A stretch of 64,000 nucleotides of DNA from Silvibacterium bohemicum (GTDB lineage Bacteria; Acidobacteriota; Terriglobia; Terriglobales; Acidobacteriaceae), in NCBI RefSeq assembly GCF_001006305.1, contig NZ_LBHJ01000001.1, positions 186,001 to 250,000 of the forward strand, written 5' to 3'. The notes beneath the pieces are model-generated. The model was given only the letters and a program-made list of their open reading frames with translations. It was not told the origin of the DNA and made no database searches. A program made the translations under genes and the position numbers. This document shows positions 34,390 through 43,148 of the stretch, piece after piece; position 1 is the stretch's first letter; each line of letters begins with the position of its first letter.

Positions 34390-36393
34390 GTGTTCGTCAT
34401 TGTTCGTCGCCTGGTTCTGCTCTGTCTTGCTCTTCTTCCCTGTACTGCTTTTGGATTTCCGGAATGGCAGCAACCCACTCCCGATGAGTTGAAGATGACC
34501 TCGGACTCCGCCGCTCCCGATGCGCCGGCTGTTTATCTCTTTCGCGAAGAGACGGTGGCGGACGACCTGCACATGCACAGCATGTATGCGCGGATCAAAA
34601 TTCTTACCGAAAAAGGCAAGGAGATGTTCAGCGATATCGAGATCCCTTATGAGGGAACGAACTTCAGCATCACCGATATCTCCGGCCGCACCATTCACGC
34701 TGATGGAACCGTGGTTCCGTTTACCGGCAAGCCGATGGACAAGCTGGTGGTGAAAACGGCCCAGTTCAAGGCGATGGAGAAGGTGTTCAGCATGCCGGAC
34801 GTGCAGGTCGGCAGCATCATCGAGTACCGCTGGAAGCTGCGCTACGACGACAACTATTACTCGTCGCCTCGGTGGTACATTCAGCAGCCGGTCTTCGTCC
34901 ACAAGGCCCACTATCACTTTCAGCCGACGAAGACTTCGCGCATGCTCGTCAGTAAAGACGAGCACGGGCACGAGCAGGTGGCCGCCGGTCTCTCTTACAC
35001 CTACAGCCTGCCCGCAGGTGTGAACGTTCGAAGCGGGGTTGACGGCTACGATTTGACGGTCGAAAACGTGAGCGGACTCCCCGACGAAGACTACATGCCG
35101 CCGTTCGGCAGCTTTTCTTATCGCGTGATTTTTTACTACTCGCCGTGGCGTACGAGCGATGAATTTTGGAAGACCGAAGGCAAGTATTGGTCAAAAGAGG
35201 TCGATCGGTTTTCGAATTCCTCGTCCAAAATGCATGTGGTCGCCCAGCAGCTGACCGCTCCGGGAGACAACGACCGGCAGAAGGTTGAGAAGATTTACGC
35301 CGCTGTCATGAAGCTCGAAAACACCAGCTTCACGCGAACCCATTCCAGCGCGGAAAACAAGGCCGAAGGACTCAAGGTCAAAAGCGCCGATGACATCTGG
35401 GATCAGAAACGCGGCAGCGATGACGAAATCGCCCGCCTCTTTATCGCGCTATGCAGAGCCGCGGGCCTTAAGGCTTACGCGATGATTGTGGTCAACCGCG
35501 ATCGCGACATACTGCAACAAGGTTATTTCGATTGGAACCAGTTGAACGACGAGCTGGCCATCGTTTCGGTGGGAGGAAAGGAGCTCTTCTTCGATCCCGG
35601 CCAGAGATACTGCGAATTCGGCAAGCTGCACTGGAAGCATACGATGGTGAGCGGCGTCAGGCAGACTGACAACGGGACGCAAATCGCCGCGACGCCCGGA
35701 CTCACGTATCAGGACACGCGCACCGACCGGTTCGCCCAGCTTACCCTCGATCCCACCGGCCAAGTCAGCGGGATCATTCGCATCACCATGACCGGCACGG
35801 AGGCCCTTCACTGGCGGCAGGCGGCCCTGCGCAGCGACGAGGCCGAGGTGAAAAAAGACTTTGAAGACGAATTGCAGAAGACCGTCCCGCCGGGAGTCGA
35901 AGTGAAGACCAATCACTTCGTCGGCCTGGAGGACTACGTCAATGTGCTCTTTGTTCAGGTCGACGTAAGCGGATCGCTTGGCACCGTTACCGGGAAGCGA
36001 GTCTTCTTCCCGGCCGTCTTCTTTGAGGCCGGAGTTGGACCGCGCTTTGCCAGCGGCAAGCGCGAAAACCCCGTCGACCTGCACCATCCCTATTCGGTTC
36101 ACGATCAATTCAACCTGACACTGCCGCCGGGCATGACGGTCGAAAGCCTGCCCAGCGAAGCGACCGTGCCTTTTTCGCCTCATGGAGATTACGTGGCCAA
36201 GTATGTGGCGAAGGATAACCTCTACGCCTATGGAAGACTGCTGCGCCTGGCGAGCCCCTTCTATAAGACCGACGAGTATCCGCAGCTGCGCAGCTTCTAC
36301 GAAAAGACCAACACCGACGATCATGTGCAGGTGGTTCTGAAAATGGCGGCTGCTGAGGCTTCGCCCAAGGCTACCGCAGGTAACAGCCGATGA
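34390..36393 (+). CDS. DUF3857 protein with inactive transglutaminase-like domain
   Basis: 667 aa. Signal peptide LVLLCLALLPCTAFGF at the N-terminus. DUF3857 region: YARIKILTEKGKEMFSDIEI, FSITDISGRTIHADGTVVPF, SIIEYRWKLRYDDNYY. A transglutaminase-like domain follows at about 315-430, but where active relatives have Y-G-D-C-K-D-K this reads KRGSDDEIARLF, and the usual His region reads LNDELAIVSV, so both catalytic Cys and His are lost. The C-terminus is a beta-rich DUF3858-like part. GTG start. Its stop overlaps the start of a paralogue by 4 bp. Probably an exported binding or scaffold protein. Confidence 0.85.
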   Translation: MFVIVRRLVLLCLALLPCTAFGFPEWQQPTPDELKMTSDSAAPDAPAVYLFREETVADDLHMHSMYARIKILTEKGKEMFSDIEIPYEGTNFSITDISGRTIHADGTVVPFTGKPMDKLVVKTAQFKAMEKVFSMPDVQVGSIIEYRWKLRYDDNYYSSPRWYIQQPVFVHKAHYHFQPTKTSRMLVSKDEHGHEQVAAGLSYTYSLPAGVNVRSGVDGYDLTVENVSGLPDEDYMPPFGSFSYRVIFYYSPWRTSDEFWKTEGKYWSKEVDRFSNSSSKMHVVAQQLTAPGDNDRQKVEKIYAAVMKLENTSFTRTHSSAENKAEGLKVKSADDIWDQKRGSDDEIARLFIALCRAAGLKAYAMIVVNRDRDILQQGYFDWNQLNDELAIVSVGGKELFFDPGQRYCEFGKLHWKHTMVSGVRQTDNGTQIAATPGLTYQDTRTDRFAQLTLDPTGQVSGIIRITMTGTEALHWRQAALRSDEAEVKKDFEDELQKTVPPGVEVKTNHFVGLEDYVNVLFVQVDVSGSLGTVTGKRVFFPAVFFEAGVGPRFASGKRENPVDLHHPYSVHDQFNLTLPPGMTVESLPSEATVPFSPHGDYVAKYVAKDNLYAYGRLLRLASPFYKTDEYPQLRSFYEKTNTDDHVQVVLKMAAAEASPKATAGNSR

Positions 36394-38351
36394 TCCGCCG
36401 CGCTTCGCTTTCTCTTATCGTTCTATTCGTCCTGGCTTCCACCGCCGCTCGCGCCTCCACTCCGTTTCCCGATTGGATCACGCAGGCGGCGGCGACTACG
36501 TTGCTGCCCGCTGATGCTCATGAGGCGAAAGCCGCGATTCTTCTCGACGATCAGCTGTTGACCGTCGATGCCGGCGGCATGACAACCCTCCGCCGTCGCA
36601 TGGTGATCAAGATCCTGCGCCCTCATGGTCGCGAGTATGCGACCCCCGTCGCCTGGTTTCGCAGCGACCGCAAGCTGCTCTCCTTTCATGTGTGGAGCAT
36701 TGGTCCGGACGGCCATCAATACACGGTGAAGGACAACGAAATCATCGAGGTGGGCGCCAAGGAGTGGGGCATTCTCTATAACGACGTGCGTTATAAGACG
36801 GCATCGGCTCCCGGCGCCGATCCCGGCGGCATCGTGGCCTACGAGTATGTGCAGCAGGCTCCGATCTATTCCGGAGAAGAGAACTGGATGTTTCAGGGGG
36901 AGATTCCGCGGCTTCGAACTGTTTTCGAAGTGGATCTGCCCGCGGGATGGCAGCATCGCGCTCTCTGGCGGCGCTACACTGCCGCCACACCGGCAGAGGT
37001 CGCGCCCAACCACTGGCGCTGGGAACTGACCAACGTCCCGGCCGTTCACCTGGAAGACGTGCCGCTTGCGCCTGCGGATGGCGCAGTGACCGGGCGCATG
37101 ACTCTCCACTACGCTGCCGGCAATCTGGGCGAGGGGGACGCGTTGTGGGCGAAGATCGGCGAGTGGTTCAGCCCCCTGGCTGCGCCCAAAACGGAAGCAC
37201 CCGCAGAGATCGCGAACGAAAGCCGTCAGCTGGTGTCGCCCAATGCGGATTTCATGACGCGCATCCAGAAGGTCTCCGAATTCATGCAGCAGAATATTCG
37301 CTATGTCGGCATCGAGATCGGCATTGGCGGCTACATTCCACATGCCGCGGCCGATGTTTATCGCAACCGCTATGGCGACTGCAAGGACAAGGCGACTCTG
37401 CTTATCTCTATGCTCGATGCGGTCGGCGTGCGCGCCACCTGGGTGATGGTGGATACGGAACGCGGTGTCGTCGACCCTTTCACGCCGTCGCTGATCGGCA
37501 ATCACATGATTGCGGCCATCGAGATTCCGAAAGGCTATGACAATCCGCTGCTCAAGGCGGTGGTGACGGCGAAGACCGGCAAGCGCTATCTGATCTTTGA
37601 TCCCACGAATGAGTACGTTCCTATTGGTTTGCTGCCCACTTATCTGCAAGGAGGTTACGGGGCGTTGATGGCGGGAAATGAGAGCCAGGTTATCGAGCTT
37701 CCCATCCTGAAGCCGGACACCGACACTATCGAACATGCCGCGCACTTTGAGCTTGCTGCCGACGGCTCGCTCAAAGGAGACGTCAGGGTGTCGCGACTCG
37801 GAGCCTCCTCGGGAAATGTCCGGCATTTCTTCGCAATGAGCAGCGACAAAGAGAAACGCGAAAATCTGGAGAGGTCGTTGCGCAGCGACTTCTCTGAATT
37901 CGATCTTGGCACGGAGAAGGTGGAGAATTCTCGCGATCTCAACCAGCAACTGGTTATGCGCTACGACGTGAGCGCATCCTCGTACGCCAAGAATGCGGGC
38001 AACCTGCTGCTTCTGCGTCCGCGTGTACTGGGAACATATGTAACCCCGCTGCGCAATGGTCGGCGTGAATATCCGATTGAATTTGCGAGCGTCGGCGATT
38101 GGCGCGACAAGTTCGATGTCACTCTTCCGTCCGGCTATGCTGTCGACGAGGTTCCCGATCCGGTCAAGCTCGACACGGATTTCGCCAGCTACACCAGCGA
38201 AGTGAAGGTCGACGGGAATGTTCTTCACTATTCCCGCGAGTACGTGGTCAAGAAGCTGTCTCTGGATGCCGGCGAATATGAAAGCCTGCAAAAGTTCGAA
38301 GGCGAAATCAATGCGGACGAGAACCGTAGCGCGGTGTTGAAGAAGCAGTAG
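36390..38351 (+). CDS. DUF3857/transglutaminase-like protein (intact catalytic Cys)
   Basis: 653 aa. Signal peptide (SLSLIVLFVLASTAARA). DUF3857 region begins after TVDAGGMTTLRRRMVIKIL and includes FRSDRKLLSFHVWSIGPDG and GGIVAYEYVQQAPIY. The transglutaminase core has YGDCKDKATLLISML with Cys near residue 330, GNHMIAAIEIP with His, and LIFDPTNEYVPIG with Asp: a complete triad. Substrate unknown; the fold can act as a peptidase, amidase or crosslinker. ATG overlaps the previous stop (ATGA), so the intact and the degenerate paralogue are made together. It ends nine bases from the convergent KdpD-like gene. Confidence 0.87.
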   Translation: MIRRASLSLIVLFVLASTAARASTPFPDWITQAAATTLLPADAHEAKAAILLDDQLLTVDAGGMTTLRRRMVIKILRPHGREYATPVAWFRSDRKLLSFHVWSIGPDGHQYTVKDNEIIEVGAKEWGILYNDVRYKTASAPGADPGGIVAYEYVQQAPIYSGEENWMFQGEIPRLRTVFEVDLPAGWQHRALWRRYTAATPAEVAPNHWRWELTNVPAVHLEDVPLAPADGAVTGRMTLHYAAGNLGEGDALWAKIGEWFSPLAAPKTEAPAEIANESRQLVSPNADFMTRIQKVSEFMQQNIRYVGIEIGIGGYIPHAAADVYRNRYGDCKDKATLLISMLDAVGVRATWVMVDTERGVVDPFTPSLIGNHMIAAIEIPKGYDNPLLKAVVTAKTGKRYLIFDPTNEYVPIGLLPTYLQGGYGALMAGNESQVIELPILKPDTDTIEHAAHFELAADGSLKGDVRVSRLGASSGNVRHFFAMSSDKEKRENLERSLRSDFSEFDLGTEKVENSRDLNQQLVMRYDVSASSYAKNAGNLLLLRPRVLGTYVTPLRNGRREYPIEFASVGDWRDKFDVTLPSGYAVDEVPDPVKLDTDFASYTSEVKVDGNVLHYSREYVVKKLSLDAGEYESLQKFEGEINADENRSAVLKKQ

Positions 38352-38360
38352 GCGGAGCGC

Positions 38361-39479
38361 CTACTTCTTGTCGTGGCGCAGCGGCACCACCTGCACCGTT
38401 GCCTCGCGCATTTCGGCGAGGAAGCGGTTGATGACCGAGCCGCGCAGCAGAATATCGAACCGCGATCGTGCCGACTGTCCGAAGACTACGTGCGAGATAT
38501 TCTCCTGCTGGGCAAAGTCGATAAGCACGTCGGAGACGCTCTTGCCTTTGAGCGTGATCACCTGCGCGCCAAGTTCGCGCGCCATGCGCTCATACTCTTC
38601 CAGGCGCGCAAAGCCCTCCGGATCGTCGTGGCGCAGGTCTTTGTTGGGCGTCTCTACGTACACCGCATACCAGTTGGTCGCGAGCCTTCCTGCAACGCGT
38701 GCGCCTACGCGCAGCAGGCGCTCCACGCCGGGACGCGATGAGAGGCACACCATCACCTTCTCGGGCAGCGGAGCCTGCTCCAGTCCCTGGGTGCGGCGAT
38801 ACAACGCAGCTGCGCTGCCCACCTGCTCCGCAGTGGTGCGAAGGGCCAGTTCGCGCAGCATATTGAGGTTGCCCTTGCGAAAGAAATTCGCCAGCGCCTG
38901 CTCTACTTTTTCCGATGTGTAGATCTTGCCTTCGCGCAGCCGGGAGCGCAGTTCCTCCACGGTGATGTCGACGTTGACCACTTCGTTCGCGCGCTTCAGG
39001 AAGCTGTCCGAAACCGTTTCGCGAATCTGCGTGCTTGCCGAGCGGGACACCGCATCGTTCAGCGTCTCCAGGTGCTGAATGTTCACGGCGGTCATCACGT
39101 TGATGCCCGCGTCCAGCAGCTCCAGCACGTCCTCATATCGCTTGCGATGGCGCGAGCCCGGAACATTGGTGTGGGCCAGTTCGTCGACGATGCAGGTGTG
39201 CGGATGCCGGGCGAGGATCCCGTCGAGATCCATTTCGCGAAGCGTGACCGACCGGTAGGTAATTTCTTTTTGCGGGATGACCTCGAGATCCTGGATGAGC
39301 GCGGCAGTCTCTGCGCGGCCATGCGTCTCGACCAGGCCGATTACGACGTCAACGCCCTGCTTGAGCAATTGATGCGCGTGCTCGAGCATGCGGTAGGTCT
39401 TGCCCACGCCGGGCGCTGCGCCGATATAAATGCGCAGCTTCGCGGGTTCCTCTTGCTTGGGGATCTCGAGCTCGCTCAT
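38361..39479 (-). CDS. Stand-alone KdpD N-terminal sensor module with USP domain
   Basis: 372 aa matching only the N-terminal part of KdpD. IYIGAAPGVGKTYRMLEHAH carries the Walker A motif (residues 18-37), followed by VIGLVETHGR and IVDELAHTNVPGSRH, all KdpD hallmarks. Residues 235-365 form a universal-stress-protein domain ending VVFGQSARSRFDILLRGSV with the G-x-S/G ATP-binding pattern. The transmembrane, GAF and kinase parts of full KdpD are absent. The gene overlaps the upstream histidine kinase by 4 bp, so the two may reconstitute a split KdpD. kdpFABC and kdpE are not in the window. Confidence 0.88.
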   Translation of the reverse strand: MSELEIPKQEEPAKLRIYIGAAPGVGKTYRMLEHAHQLLKQGVDVVIGLVETHGRAETAALIQDLEVIPQKEITYRSVTLREMDLDGILARHPHTCIVDELAHTNVPGSRHRKRYEDVLELLDAGINVMTAVNIQHLETLNDAVSRSASTQIRETVSDSFLKRANEVVNVDITVEELRSRLREGKIYTSEKVEQALANFFRKGNLNMLRELALRTTAEQVGSAAALYRRTQGLEQAPLPEKVMVCLSSRPGVERLLRVGARVAGRLATNWYAVYVETPNKDLRHDDPEGFARLEEYERMARELGAQVITLKGKSVSDVLIDFAQQENISHVVFGQSARSRFDILLRGSVINRFLAEMREATVQVVPLRHDKK

Positions 39480-41278
39480 CCTATCTCCACAGGATGGCGG
39501 GTGCTCATCACGGTCGCTATGGGCAGAGTGAAGCTGAAGGTGGTGCCGTGCCCGAGTTTGCTTTCGACCGATACCTGTCCGCTCATCGATTCGACCAGCC
39601 GCCGCACCAGGGCAAGTCCCAGTCCGGTGCCTTCCGTCGATTCGCCAGAGAAGCGTCCGAAGATGGTGGACAGCCGTTCGGCTTCGATGCCGCGCCCGTT
39701 ATCGCGGACAAAAAACTGTACGCCATCCTTGATCTCGGTCGCAGCGAGCACGATGACTCCGCCCTCCGGCGTATATCGAAGGGAATTGGAAATCAGGTTG
39801 TCCAAGATGCTGCGCAGTGCGCGCCGGTCGGCTTCCACGTGGCCGAGATCGGCGAAGGCGCTCATTTCGAGCTCGATCTTCTTGGCTCGCGCCTCATCTT
39901 TGTGACGGTTGAGGGCATCCTGCAGGATGGAAATCGGACGCAGCCGCTCCAGCTTCATCTGCCGGCGTCCGGTTTCTAGCTCGCCCACCTCGATCAGGTC
40001 GGCCATCAGATCGTCGAGCTGCTCGGCCTCTTCGCCGGCGCCCTTCACCAGGTCTTTCTGCAGGGGGCGAAGCTCGCCGGCATATCCCTGGGCCATCGCA
40101 TAGAGGGACAGGCGGAGGCGCTGGAGCGGGTCGCGCAGCTTCTGCGAAGCGACGCTCAGGAAGCGCGTTTTGAAGCGGTCGACCTCCTGCATCTCGGTCA
40201 CGTCCTCAAGCACGGTGACCGCACCCAGCAGCTTGCCTTCGCTATCCCGCATAGGGGTGGTGCGCAGGCGATAGCTGCGCTGCGCCTTGCCGATGCGCAT
40301 CGGCAGCAGTGCCGCTTCGCCTTCGGTCGACGATGCCTGCTGCATGGTCACGGCGCGGCGCACGGCGTTCAGAATTTTTTCTCCGCCCGGGGTGTTGGTG
40401 AGAATCATGCGGTCCGACGATGCGCCGCCGAGCAGCTCCATCGAAGCCTGATTCAGCTTGAGCACATGTCCCTTCGCATCTGTAACAATCACTGGCTCAA
40501 ATATGGACTGCACCACGGCATCGCTAAGCTGGTGCTCCATCTGCAGCCGTCCGGATTCCGTCTCGCGCAGATCGCGCAGGCGCACGATCAGGCGATTCAG
40601 CTCGGCTGCGATCACACCCAGGTCGTCTTTTTGCCGCCATTCGATACGAGACTGGAGATCGCCCTGACCGATGCGCCGCGCCGCCTTTGCCGTCTGCCGC
40701 ACCGGAGCCACGACGAAGAAGACCATGAGCACGGAAATGGCGATGGCGGTAATAATGCTTGCCCCGCATGCGCTGATCAAGCGTGCCCGCAGCTGGTCCT
40801 GCCGGTGCTCGAGTTCACCCACGACGTTATCGTGGTGAGCCCGCAGGCTGTCGAAGTTGCTCGCCATCTCGCCGCTCAGCTTCTCCAATTGCGGAGCGAG
40901 CCGGCCAAAATTTTCGCGAATGTGCGCCAGGATCTGCGCGTGCTCCGCTTGCAGAGCGGAGATAGGAGTGGAGGAGTCGAATGCACTTACCGCGCTCGCC
41001 GCTGCATCGAGAGTCGACTGCGTGCCTTGAGCCTGGGCCAGCAATGCGGCAGAGAGCTGCGGAGAGGAGCCACTTTCGAGCTGCGCCGCCGTCAGCTCCT
41101 CGCGCGCCAGAGAAGCCCGAACGGCGGCGAAGGCAGCCAGCGCCTTGTCCGCAGTATGCTGCGAGGCATCGAGCGCCGCCAGCTGGACAAAGGAGGCGCG
41201 CACCAGCAGGCTAACGCCTGTGACGAGGGCGATGAGCAGCAGGCAACCTAGAACCAGCCGTTGATACAAGCTCAACAT
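39476..41278 (-). CDS. Membrane histidine-kinase-like protein with Gln at the phospho-acceptor position
   Basis: 600 aa. Two membrane helices (LVLGCLLLIALVTGVSLL; ASIITAIAISVLMVFFVVAPV) bracket a helical periplasmic sensor; a HAMP domain (AKAARRIGQGDLQSRIEW) and a PAS domain (VVQSIFEPVIVTDAKGHVLKLN) follow. The dimerisation helix reads FLSVASQKLRDPLQRLRL; the His of the normal SHELRTPL is Gln379 (codon CAG). The ATPase part is complete: N-box DNLISNSLRYTPEGG, G1 VRDNGRGI, F-box IFGRF, G2 GTGLGLALV. It should bind ATP but cannot autophosphorylate in the normal way. Overlaps the KdpD-like gene; 88 bp downstream of the ClC gene. Confidence 0.88.
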   Translation of the reverse strand: MLSLYQRLVLGCLLLIALVTGVSLLVRASFVQLAALDASQHTADKALAAFAAVRASLAREELTAAQLESGSSPQLSAALLAQAQGTQSTLDAAASAVSAFDSSTPISALQAEHAQILAHIRENFGRLAPQLEKLSGEMASNFDSLRAHHDNVVGELEHRQDQLRARLISACGASIITAIAISVLMVFFVVAPVRQTAKAARRIGQGDLQSRIEWRQKDDLGVIAAELNRLIVRLRDLRETESGRLQMEHQLSDAVVQSIFEPVIVTDAKGHVLKLNQASMELLGGASSDRMILTNTPGGEKILNAVRRAVTMQQASSTEGEAALLPMRIGKAQRSYRLRTTPMRDSEGKLLGAVTVLEDVTEMQEVDRFKTRFLSVASQKLRDPLQRLRLSLYAMAQGYAGELRPLQKDLVKGAGEEAEQLDDLMADLIEVGELETGRRQMKLERLRPISILQDALNRHKDEARAKKIELEMSAFADLGHVEADRRALRSILDNLISNSLRYTPEGGVIVLAATEIKDGVQFFVRDNGRGIEAERLSTIFGRFSGESTEGTGLGLALVRRLVESMSGQVSVESKLGHGTTFSFTLPIATVMSTRHPVEIG

Positions 41279-41366
41279 CGTTCGCCCAATGCTGCGCAGA
41301 CCTTTCCCGCTAAAAATTCGTTCGTCTCAGGCTAGTGGCCAGAACTGTTCTGCGCAAGTGGCGCAA

Positions 41367-43148
41367 TCAATGCTCCTGATATCGCTTCAGAATGCCTTCC
41401 AGAGTGAGAATGCCCTCGAGTGTTCCCTTGTTGGCGCGATTTTGCACCGGCAGCAGCGGCCAGCGCGGGAAGTAGCGCAGTGCATTGTCCAGGGGAAGGT
41501 CGGGGAAGAGAGCGGGCGCCCGGTCCGCCTTGAAGACTCGTTCGATCGGAGTTTCAGGCGTGAGCACGGCTGCTGCGCCGGTCAGCTCGGCCGCGGTCAT
41601 CGCATACCACGAGCCATCCCAGAGATGCACCAGGAAGGCGGTCGCGTGCGCTTCGGCCACGGCTTTGGCGGCGGCTTCAATCGGCATAGTGCTTTTCAGC
41701 ACCGGCACGTGTACTGGTTCCTGCGCGTCCTCGATGTGCAGCGGACTCTCTTCGCGCTGCTCCTCCATCGAGGGCAGGTCCAATCCATCCTGATGGGTGA
41801 AGGTCTCGAAGATCGGCACCGGCTGCAGGCTGCGCGAGAGCAGGTAGGCAATGGTGTTGGCCAGAATCACGGGAAGAATAATGGAATAATTTCCGCTGAC
41901 CTCGAGCACCATGAAGACCGAGGTCAGCGGCGCACGCAGAAATCCCGCGAACAGCACGCCCATGCCGACCAGCGCATAGGCGCCGACTGTCCCGGTAAAG
42001 TGCGGAAAGTAGAGCTTCTCGAAAGAGCCGATGGATGCTCCCAGCATGGCTCCTATAAACAGCGTGGGAGCAAACATGCCTCCCGGAGTTCCGCTGGAGA
42101 AGGACAGCGTCGTCGCCAGGATTTTGAACAGCGCCAGGGCCAGCAGCAGCTTCCAGGCGAAGGTGCCGTGCATGGCCTGGTCCATGATCTGGTATCCGGG
42201 ACCCATCACCTGGGGAAGGCCGAAGAAGCCGATGCATCCCACCATCAGCCCGGCTACGGCCGGCTGCCAATAGTATGTGGAGCGCGGCAGGGAGCGCAGC
42301 CGGGGCCGCAGATATCCCAGGGCCTTGGCGAGGACCAGCGACGACAGGCCACCGACCACGCCCAGAACGGCATACGCCATCAGCTCGCGCGGGTCGCGCA
42401 GCGTGACCGAGGGGATGCGGAACATCGGCTCCGATCCCCAGAACCAGCGCGCCACCACCACGCTCGAGATGGCCGAGAGCACGATCGATCCGAGGACGGC
42501 GGCGCTCCATTGTCCGATGACTTCCTCGATGACAAACAGGATGGCCGAGACCGGCGCGTTGAACGCCGCCGCGAGGCCGGCCGCTGCGCCGATGGGTGCG
42601 AAGAGCCGCAGCCGCTGCCGCGAAAGATTCAATCGCCGCGCCACCATGGATGCCACGCCGGCGCCGATCTGCAGCGATGGGTCTTCCGGTCCCAGGGAGT
42701 GTCCGGCTCCGATGGCCAGCGCGGAGGTGATGAACTTTCCGATGACCGTCTTGAACGAGATGTAGCCGTTGTAGATGTAGAGCGCGGCCTTGGTCTGGTT
42801 GACTCCGCTGCCGCGCGCTGCCGGAAAGAACCGTTGCACCAGCGTAGCTACGACCAATCCGGCAATGGTGGGGGCAAAGAGCAGGCGATACTGGCCGGGA
42901 TGCGGCGACGAGCCCAGCGTCAGGATCTTGATCCACTCGATGGCGACGCGGAACGAGACCACCAGCAGGCCCGAGATCACGCCGATAAAAATGGAGAGAA
43001 CCAGGAAGAGCCGCTCATCGCGCTTGGGCGCAATCTTTGCCAGATCAAGCGTGGTGCGGATCGTAGGAGGCGGAGCGGCCGGAGGCGCAACGGCCTGAGC
43101 GATGGTAGGGCCGGCCTGGGCGGCGTTTTGTGTCGTGTATTCGCTCAT
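41367..43148 (-). CDS. ClC-family chloride channel/transporter with CBS domains
   Basis: About 593 aa. After a low-complexity Pro/Ala start come the ClC helices and selectivity motifs: GSGVNQTKAAL (normally GSGIP), GPEDPSLQIGAGVAS (normally GK/REGP, gating Glu kept) and GTPGGMFAPTLFIGAMLG (GxFxP). FNAPVSAILFVIEEVIGQW is typical. The C-terminal 130 residues hold two CBS motifs (VLTPETPIERVFKADRAPAL). Whether it is a Cl-/H+ exchanger or channel cannot be read. The ATG overlaps the stop of the upstream TPR gene; an 80-codon upstream extension in that gene was rejected. Confidence 0.9.
   Translation of the reverse strand: MSEYTTQNAAQAGPTIAQAVAPPAAPPPTIRTTLDLAKIAPKRDERLFLVLSIFIGVISGLLVVSFRVAIEWIKILTLGSSPHPGQYRLLFAPTIAGLVVATLVQRFFPAARGSGVNQTKAALYIYNGYISFKTVIGKFITSALAIGAGHSLGPEDPSLQIGAGVASMVARRLNLSRQRLRLFAPIGAAAGLAAAFNAPVSAILFVIEEVIGQWSAAVLGSIVLSAISSVVVARWFWGSEPMFRIPSVTLRDPRELMAYAVLGVVGGLSSLVLAKALGYLRPRLRSLPRSTYYWQPAVAGLMVGCIGFFGLPQVMGPGYQIMDQAMHGTFAWKLLLALALFKILATTLSFSSGTPGGMFAPTLFIGAMLGASIGSFEKLYFPHFTGTVGAYALVGMGVLFAGFLRAPLTSVFMVLEVSGNYSIILPVILANTIAYLLSRSLQPVPIFETFTHQDGLDLPSMEEQREESPLHIEDAQEPVHVPVLKSTMPIEAAAKAVAEAHATAFLVHLWDGSWYAMTAAELTGAAAVLTPETPIERVFKADRAPALFPDLPLDNALRYFPRWPLLPVQNRANKGTLEGILTLEGILKRYQEH

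Noticed and set aside
36423-38291. 622-codon open frame opposite the second DUF3857 gene
   Set aside because: Antisense shadow; the plus strand has intact transglutaminase motifs and coupled start.
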